Shown here: one piece after another, positions 57,884-64,000 of the stretch
How the letters are laid out: every line of letters starts with the position of its first letter
Numbering within the stretch: the first letter of the stretch is position 1
Origin: Naganishia liquefaciens
Taxonomy: Eukaryota > Basidiomycota > Tremellomycetes > Filobasidiales > Filobasidiaceae
Assembly: GCA_013423385.1 (NCBI GenBank)
Contig: BLZA01000019.1
Coordinates: 1,227,253 to 1,291,252 of the forward strand
DNA length: 64,000 nucleotides
Direction of reading: 5' to 3'
Notes under the pieces: generated by a model
The model's input: only the letters and a program-made list of their open reading frames with translations
What the model was told of the DNA's origin: nothing
Databases searched by the model: none
Position numbers and translations under genes: made by a program

Positions 57884-58089
57884 GTCAGAGTGGGTGGGTG
57901 TCTACTATAGGGCGGGGGGGGGGGGCAGGGGAGGTGGGGGAGGTGGGGTTGATGCATGTTCCATCTTTCGCCTTCTCGCCGAGACAAATCGCCGCGCGAT
58001 CGAGGCAGGCGAGGCATCAAAGGTCATCCTCCTTCCCCCATCCCATGCACCGAGCCAGGCCAGGCCAGGCCAGGACCACACCACCAGCC
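57884..58089. promoter_or_regulatory. Divergent promoter Rho GTPase/FHA gene
   Basis: About 206 bp between two opposite starts, with a run of twelve or more G at about 57914-57926 and AGGCCAGGCCAGGCC repeats near 58055-58072. No TATA box seen. Confidence 0.45.
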
Positions 58090-59365
58090 ATGACAGCACA
58101 CACGGCAGACTGGCAGTGGATCCCCGCGTATCATCTCGTACGTCGCACCCCCTCACCCCCTCCCACCCCTCGTCCGCTCAGCTCACCCCCGCGCGCTCGC
58201 GCGCAGTACTTTTCCCCCTCGACCAACACCTGGGCACGCCCGGATCCTGCAACGGGCGAATGGACGTATCTTCCCGCAGCGCATGGCTCGGAGGCACGGG
58301 GGCGGGAGAGAGGCGACGTTGTCGCGACGGGGTATCGCTTGCCGACGTCCAAGGATGACGAGGAGGGCGGTATTGGAAATGTCGGGTGGGCCTTGGACGT
58401 GGATGTCGGGGATTCGGGAGAGCGTACATCAAAAGACGGCGGCCACGATGGCGTCGAGGATGGGGAGATACCCGATGCAGAGCCGATAGGGGGCCAGCCA
58501 CCGCAAGCTCCCACCATTGAAATCTCGCACGGCCCGACACCCATCATCCACCATCCACCGTCGTCCACCCCTGCCCCGGCGCGCGTCCTTCGGCTCGTCC
58601 TCATCACCTCCGACATTCTCCCGCGCGACCCACACGCGCCCAAGGTCGCCATCCTCGATTCTCGTCCGGGCGGGTACTATCTCGCCCGGGATCGAAGCGC
58701 GGCAAAGCCCGTGCTGAGGCTCAAGGAGATGGTCGTGAGCAAGGTGCATGCGATGGTTTGGTACGGCACGAGAGATGCGGATGGCCCGGAAAGTCAAGGT
58801 GATCCGCGGCAGGGGGAAAGGGCGTTCTGGGTGGTGGATTGTGGTACGACGGGTCGGGCCTCGCGTCATCATCGTCGTCGCTCACCGTTCCAACACAGGC
58901 TCAACGCACGGCACATTCCTCCTTTCCCCCGCCTCGACCGCGAAACCCCTCCGGCTCTCCGACCCACGACAGTCCTCCCTCCCGCACAAACTCGGCCATC
59001 TCACACGCCTGACCATCGGATCCACCACGTTTGAGTGCCACATACACGCCGACTGGCCGTGCGACCGCTGCGCACTACACGACGCCACGCCCATCCCCAT
59101 CGACGAACCCGGCGCCACGGCTCCCCTTTCCTCGACGACATCACGCAGTGCGACGCCCAGCAGCACCGCGGGCGTCACAATGCCAAATGCCGCACAGTGG
59201 AATCCGACCGAGGCGCGCAGGGTGGCGTTGACGAGCGAGGCCAAGCGGATGGATCAGGCGAGGCGGGCCGGAGTCGCGATGCGGAGTTTGAAGGCGCAGT
59301 ATTTTGGAAGCGAGGCGGCGGGGGGCAAGGGCAAGGGCGCGGGAAGGGGAAGGAGGGCGGAATGA
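58090..59365 (+). CDS. FHA-domain protein with N-terminal OCRE-like segment (AGGF1-like)
   Basis: Exons 58090-58137, 58207-58843, 58899-59365 (383 residues). The first intron joins DWQWIPAYHL to YFSPSTNTWARPDPATGEW, an aromatic tyrosine-rich OCRE-like repeat. A Gly/Asp/Glu-rich linker follows. The FHA domain reads APARVLRLVLITSDILPRDP, VAILDSRPGGYYLARDRS, VLRLKEMVVSKVHAMVWY, FWVVDCGSTHGTFLLSP, HLTRLTIGSTTFECHIHADW, with the phosphothreonine-binding S/N-H-A and GSTHGT loop. It ends EAKRMDQARRAGVAMRSLKA and a Lys/Gly/Arg tail. OCRE plus FHA occurs in AGGF1-type proteins linked to splicing or repair; there is no G-patch here. An upstream in-frame ATG (58046) is less likely. Confidence 0.8.
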
Positions 59366-59836
59366 GGCGGGTGAAGCGTGTGGAGCGTGTGCGCCGTGGG
59401 CATGGGTGAGACACGGTATTGGTAGTACGGGAGGTATCTCGTCAAGGGTAGGCGCCTCACGCGTCGGTCGCCGCTCCAAGCTTTCCGACGACAAGCATCG
59501 TTTGCTGAGTTCTTCAATCGGCATCAAACGCGAATGTGGCAAAGATCAGACTCTGCACAGACTTTGAACTCTGTCGGGAGGGAGACGGCGCCGGTTCTTG
59601 GACTCGTCGTCTGGAATCCGCCCAGCAGATCCCCTGACGCGACTTGTCAATATCCCCCGAGCTATGTGCTTTGATGCGCGCTCCTCTAGAGCTGGTCAAG
59701 CGTGCATTGGTGACGTTGTATTTGAACAGCTCAATCGAAAGCTTGCAGGTGGTTGGATATGCATGTATTTGCTGCTGTCTAATATCTACGCGTTACGAGA
59801 TCAACATCCCCTGCGTCATCTTTCCGGCCTTCCTGC
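59366..59836. other. Convergent intergenic region FHA gene/FAU1
   Basis: About 470 bp between two converging stops; expected 3' UTR sequence. No feature recognised. Confidence 0.45.
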
Positions 59837-61200
59837 TCATCGATCTACGCTGTCGGCCCCGCGCCGACGAACACCTTGCGGCGTGACGATCCAATCCATT
59901 AAAACATCGTCTTCCGTCGTCGGCACCTCGGTCAATGCTCGTGCCCGTGCTTGCAGGCGTTCTTGATCCGTCTGCGGCTCATTGGCAGCTTCTGAGGCAA
60001 AGGGCAACACTTGCTCGCTGAGCGCGAGCGCGACTGCGGGAGGGATTAGCGTTAGAACGGACATCCAGGGTCGGTCAACGTACCCAGCAATGGCGGCTTT
60101 TCTCCGCGCTGCGAAGCGAATGCTCGGTATCGCTCGATATACCGATCGTAATAGCCCTTGCCGTGACCGAGCTATGAGTCGAGTCAGTGAGTCTGAGAGC
60201 GCGCGGTGAACAAGGTCCACGGCGTACCCGTTGAAACTTGGCATCAAAGCAGACACCGGGTACGAGAATGACATCGAGTGGCGGTGCATGTTCCGACATG
60301 CCTGTTTAATCTCAGCATCGAGGTGTGGGGGTTGGGATTCATTACTTACAGTCCTCTCGCCGTGTCGCCTCGTCAAGATCGGCCCTCCTGTCCCCAGCGT
60401 CCGGGATACCCCACTTGTCGCGCGCGAGCGACTCCAGGTCCCGCTGAGAGTAAAGTCGGAGCATGCGCATGTCGTGTTGTGGTGGCGGCGGGGTATGTCT
60501 CGGCGCGGACGGAGCAACGGGGATGATGGGTACGTAGAGCGGTGTTTCTGGAAAAAGGGGGACAGGTCAGCTGGGACGTTCAAGAAGATTGCGTCCGCGG
60601 CGAGGAGTGCCATCCAGCTCGCCTGAGGTCAACTGGAGTTGTATGAGGGGACTCGAGGCATATAATCAAAATTATCCAATTGCACACCGCACGGTCAATC
60701 CAGCTCCCCGCCGTGCCGCTGTATAGCACTCAACCTGCATACTAAGCCCAGGTAGTCTTCCTGCGTCTCGCTCGCAGACGATCTGCATCCGTCCTGCGAC
60801 AGTATCTCAAAGTCCACGCCATCCTCAAAAGCTTCTCATCACCCGTCAACTCGTCCTCTGCACCTAGACGACACGGCAGACATGCCCCACCATCATTGAG
60901 CGAAAGAGATGATACTCACGATTCCACAACACCTCGCGCACAATCCCCTCCGTCCCCACCTCGCCATCCTGCATACTCAGGTAACACCCGATCCCGCGCT
61001 TCCCGTCCAAAACTCCCGATTCCTTGAGATGCTGCCATATCCGCTGAGCTGCAAGGCGGGTCGACTCAGCTCAGGGTCGCGTATCGAGCAACGAAGCGTG
61101 ACTTGCATTGGCTTTCGACGTCTTGGCGAGAGAGGGCGCGCAGGCGTTGCTGGGTAACTTTGCGCAGGGCGCGCTTGAGTGCGTAGGGGGGCGATGACAT
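59837..61200 (-). CDS. FAU1: 5-formyltetrahydrofolate cyclo-ligase
   Basis: ATP-dependent conversion of 5-formyl-THF to 5,10-methenyl-THF in one-carbon metabolism. ATG 61200 opens SPPYALKRALRKVTQQRLRA, then across a GC-AG intron (61106-61049) ESQSQRIWQHLKESGV, CYLSMQDGEVGTEGIV, TPLYVPIIPVAPSAPRHT, MRMLRLYSQRDLESLARDKW and GIPD. LDVILVPGVCFDAKFQR joined to LGHGKGYYDRYIERYRAF is the family's nucleotide-binding signature. A last exon ends EDDVLMDWIVTPQGVRRRG. Six exons are likely. All blocks are in MTHFS order. The C-terminal end is TGA at 59837-59839. Confidence 0.92.
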
Positions 61201-62043
61201 TGTCTGCGAGGGACATGAGTTGACACGACGAAGACTAGCACCAAGTAGCGGTTACAAGTAGCTGCAAAGAGCAAACGAGGTGGTCGGAAACGCAAAGTGG
61301 ACGCCCCGCAAGGTGAAATAAACGCGCAAAACACAGAAAGTGCGCGTTGTCGAGGGGGGGTACGAGAATGGACATCAACAATTAAAAAAGGGAAGCCGCA
61401 TAAATTGTCCAAAATTATGGGAAGCCATTTCAGATAGAGCTGAATCGCGCAGAGGCCATCAATAAGCTCGGTTTTCGCGCGGAGGCTGTCACAGCTAGAA
61501 ATCAGATGGGTCAAATATAGGTAATATTAGACCTATGACTTAGCGCGATATTGCGGGATCACTGTCAACGTTGGTATTTAATGCTGGTTAAGCTGTCGAT
61601 CAAGAAACCGGAAGCGAAAAGTAAGCCAAAGGTTAGCTAGGCCTTACAGCTGTGTTGGTGAGAGCAGCTTGACCGGCAAGCTGGGCTGTCTCAAAGGAGT
61701 GACTGAATTCTTGCGTGAATTATTCCGTGTCCCCAACAGAAAGGATAGCTAATACAACTGTTTTTGGCGCTCCTTATATACCTGTTGCCCTTCCCTTGAG
61801 CTCCCATGAGTAGACCGGCTGTCGGAGAGTCGAAGGTGTTGACGATAGGCGGTTCGAAGCTGATTGGTGGTTTTCCGAGTGAAACTGATGCAGCAGCAGC
61901 TGCAGCAGCAGAAAAGTTGCTGAAGCATGAAGTTGTCGATTTACAAGTTTAAGAGAATTTCCAGGCTAAAAGGACCGAAAAGGCAAACAAAACTATAGAA
62001 CTATTACAATACCCCCCACCGGGCAAAGTGGTTCGCCCCCGAA
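61201..62043. other. Subtelomeric spacer with second repeat copy
   Basis: Contains repeat copy B (61357-61440). A 48-codon frame from ATG 61806 (MSRPAVGESKVLTIGG ... AAAAAAAEKLLKHEV) contains a short poly-Ala run from GCAGCAGCAG; it is too short to support as a gene. Nothing else recognised. Confidence 0.4.
61357..61440. repeat. Dispersed 84 bp repeat, copy B
   Basis: Same as 51036-51119 with three differences. Sits directly upstream of the FAU1 start, so it lies in that gene's promoter side. Confidence 0.9.
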
Positions 62044-62751
62044 TCACCCTTTCATCTTCCATCCATTTTGAACCCAAGCCAATCCGCAGTAGGCGTTGGC
62101 AACCATCGAGCTGGGCGAAGTGGCGGCGGCGTTGTGAATGGTGGCGAGGTCCTCAGGTCCGTGGAACCGGTACAAACAGTCTCGCAGCGGCCCGTAGCAT
62201 CCGTTGAAGGCGAAGTAACGTCGGATGTAAAAGCAGTTAATGACCCGGGTTTTCTTAAGCTGCCAATAGGCGGCGAGAGCGAAGGGCACCTGGTCGTAAA
62301 TCGCCTTTAGGAATTCGGCGGTTCCCTGGGCGATAATGATGCCTTCCGAGCTCTTTACGGCATAGATTATGTCGAAATCAGCGTAATAATGACGCTTAAT
62401 ATTGGCGGCTTGCAAAACCCAGTTGAAATCCGAATGTGTACCGAAAAATTTAAAGCCCGTTCGATGCATAATCTTTGCTCCTCGGTCTTTAGCGATTCTT
62501 TGGGATCGCATGACCAGTGCGGACTGCCGCGCGCTAGGGATGCGCTGAAAACGGAATCTACCCCCGCTGGGGATGGCCCGCCGGGACTGCGCGACGTCAG
62601 GGTCAACGAGGTGTCGGTTCTTGACAGGCGTCGTACCGCGTTGGAGAACGGCAGACGCGTCGTGCGGAAAAGGTGTGTTGTCTCGCATAGCGTTGTTGGA
62701 AGAGGTGAAAGACATAGTAGTACTGTGGGTCTTTGTGTGTGTTTTGAGCAT
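62044..62751 (-). CDS. Orphan subtelomeric protein, intronless
   Basis: 235 residues from ATG 62751 (or 62715), no introns, unlike almost every other gene in the window. The N-terminal 100 residues are Ser/Arg/Thr-rich. The C-terminal half reads like a folded domain: IMHRTGFKFFGTHSDFNWVL, IKRHYYADFDIIYAVKSSEG, IIIAQGTAEFLKAIYDQVPF, ALAAYWQLKKTRVINCFY and RYFAFNGCYGPLRDCLYRFH. No family recognised. Coding status is supported by the length and by aromatic/hydrophobic patterning; lack of introns and position near telomere-like repeats suggest an accessory or element-derived gene. Confidence 0.5.
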   Translation of the reverse strand: MLKTHTKTHSTTMSFTSSNNAMRDNTPFPHDASAVLQRGTTPVKNRHLVDPDVAQSRRAIPSGGRFRFQRIPSARQSALVMRSQRIAKDRGAKIMHRTGFKFFGTHSDFNWVLQAANIKRHYYADFDIIYAVKSSEGIIIAQGTAEFLKAIYDQVPFALAAYWQLKKTRVINCFYIRRYFAFNGCYGPLRDCLYRFHGPEDLATIHNAAATSPSSMVANAYCGLAWVQNGWKMKG

Positions 62752-63903
62752 CCTGGAATAGCCAGGGATAGCCCAAAAAAGAGACCCATTCTATAGATTA
62801 CTCCCCATTGCCATCTTTGAAGGACCTCCAGCGACAATGAAGGATTCCCCAAGGGGACAGGTAATGAAGGCAGCAATCCCGCCGCGTCTGCAGACTTGAA
62901 GCCAAGCCTTTGGACAGCCGCATTGTCGTTTCGATATCCCGTTTGGGACGAGAACATGCGCCTTCCGGATTTGGTCACTGTGGCACAACCAGTGCTTTGC
63001 GTGAGCACTCTGCTGGCTACACTACCTCACTCAGCGGTTTCAGCTAGTGGTTGAAGAGTATACTCTGAGTACGAATACTCGAAGCGTTTGTAAAGGAATT
63101 CTAATTACCCGTACCCGTACTCAATACCCAGGGAGAGTACCGTGTACAATACTCGTTCAAACGGGTATATACTCGCGGTACTGGTTGCGTACTCGATATG
63201 GCAGTAATACCAAATTTATCTGGGACACCAGTATTCACTCTACTGATGAGTTCAGGCAGAATGCGTCAATATGGCGGTTTGATGAAGTGGTTAAACCGCT
63301 GATTGAGCGACTTTTCCTCTCATTACGGAAATTCTCAAGAAAGTTCGACTCCTACAAGCCCTTTTTGTTTTGCGCCGACGGCCGTCAACAAGCTTTTTGG
63401 TATGTTGCCACCTTCCCAAACATAACTATGTTAGCGGTTTGCGTTCGTTCTTATCGCTCTCAGGCAGTCTCTTTTTTGGACTTTCAGTCGTGCAAGTGCT
63501 CTGGACAACCCAAAGAAGGCTTTGCACGATATGTGCGCTTGGACGATTTGTGTAGATCGAACCATGAGTGACAAGCCCAAACTTATGCATCTTGAGGTTG
63601 CCCTGTTGCACAAAATGTGGCATCCTGATTCTGGAAGTATGGAGATCTTCACCAAGACTCAGAATGGTCAGTACTTGAGTGAGGTGTCGATGGGGAGAGG
63701 GGGAGGAGGGATTTATGACCTGATATCACTGATATCATGATATGGTGAAAAACGGCCAAGTTTCATTAGTTTTCTCCTATCTGCGGCCGTCAAGAGTTGG
63801 CGACAGTCGGGATTTTTGTTCTGCCTTCGGCGGTGATGGGCAGTCTGTTCGGACTGTCCCCACTCACAACCGGAATGAGCTCTTGGAAATAGCAAGCAGG
63901 TAC
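62752..63903. other. Subtelomeric DNA with TACTC-type repeats and decayed frame
   Basis: Between 63056 and 63200 the words TACTC/GAGTA and ACCCGTAC recur many times in both orientations. A plus-strand frame then runs to about 63571 (DEFRQNASIWRFDEVVKPLI, LRKFSRKFDSYKPFLFCADG) without an ATG of its own after the repeat cluster; no domain recognised. Alternating GATATC words lie at 63719-63741. Confidence 0.4.
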
Positions 63904-63938
63904 TTAGGGGTTAGGGGTTAGGGTTAGGGGGTTAGGGG
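63904..63938 (+). repeat. Irregular telomere-type repeats
   Basis: Five units in a row: TTAGGGG, TTAGGGG, TTAGGG, TTAGGGGG, TTAGGGG. The G-rich strand runs toward the right end, the orientation expected at a right chromosome end, but 62 bp of ordinary sequence follow, so this is an internal or degenerate tract. Confidence 0.9.
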
Positions 63939-64000
63939 TGTATCAGATACCAACATTGAACTAACGTATACATTCAAAGACTAATCTACCAAGATCAAAA

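Noticed and set aside
61806-61952. 48-residue small protein with poly-Ala
   Set aside because: Too short, and its Ala run comes from a GCA repeat; nothing else supports translation.
63904-63938. True chromosome end
   Set aside because: Only five irregular units, followed by 62 bp of unrelated sequence inside the window.

Overview
This window is nuclear DNA of a fungus, most likely a basidiomycete. Nearly every gene is cut by several 45-65 bp introns with short branch/acceptor regions. The gene set is fungal: an FlbA-type RGS protein with a DEP region, Maf1, Rix7, Snu23, Kap120, Mad2, Lunapark, ATP synthase gamma and a Rho GTPase. TTAGGG-type repeats lie at the right edge. I cannot name the species. 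All functional calls are from reading translated exons by eye, and splice sites were chosen by frame continuity and GT/GC-AG rules.

Region 1 (1-21.4 kb) is a compact housekeeping block. It holds a G-protein signalling regulator (5' end cut off), MAF1, a four-pass membrane protein, SNU23, RIX7, an OB-fold-like protein, an importin of the Kap120 type, a METTL21-type lysine methyltransferase, a palmitoyl-protein thioesterase and an F-box protein. Region 2 (21.4-25.7 kb) is a 4.3 kb stretch with no recognisable gene. Region 3 (25.9-30.6 kb) is a complete, very young Ty1/copia element with identical 276 bp LTRs, a 5 bp target duplication and a half-tRNA-iMet primer site. It sits in the C-terminal part of a decaying minus-strand gene. 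Region 4 (30.6-33.4 kb) carries that gene's remains and a coiled-coil gene.

Region 5 (33.8-42.5 kb) returns to dense genes: Lunapark, MAD2, a 930-residue TPR protein, a small protein with two PGG repeats like SPIRAL1/HN1 proteins, and a Rev1-type BRCT protein without a polymerase domain. Region 6 (42.5-52 kb) is loose and accessory-like. It has two inverted C2H2 zinc-finger paralogues (one apparently frameshifted), a gene broken by TGA, a repeat/hairpin locus, a dispersed 84 bp repeat and a secreted Ser/Thr-rich protein. Region 7 (52-61.2 kb) is GC-rich and holds a UBL/BAG co-chaperone, ATP3, a Rho GTPase, an FHA protein and 5-formyl-THF cyclo-ligase. Region 8 (61.2-64 kb) looks subtelomeric: the second 84 bp repeat copy, one orphan ORF, TACTC-type repeats and a short irregular TTAGGG tract.

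The most unusual observations are four GC-AG introns that all carry GCAAGT donors in a 20 kb stretch; 10-, 16- and 18-nt microexons, one of which carries the catalytic Gln of a Rho GTPase; an intron-shaped module at the end of the copia LTR whose removal would leave the primer binding site intact; and the Rev1 BRCT module standing alone.
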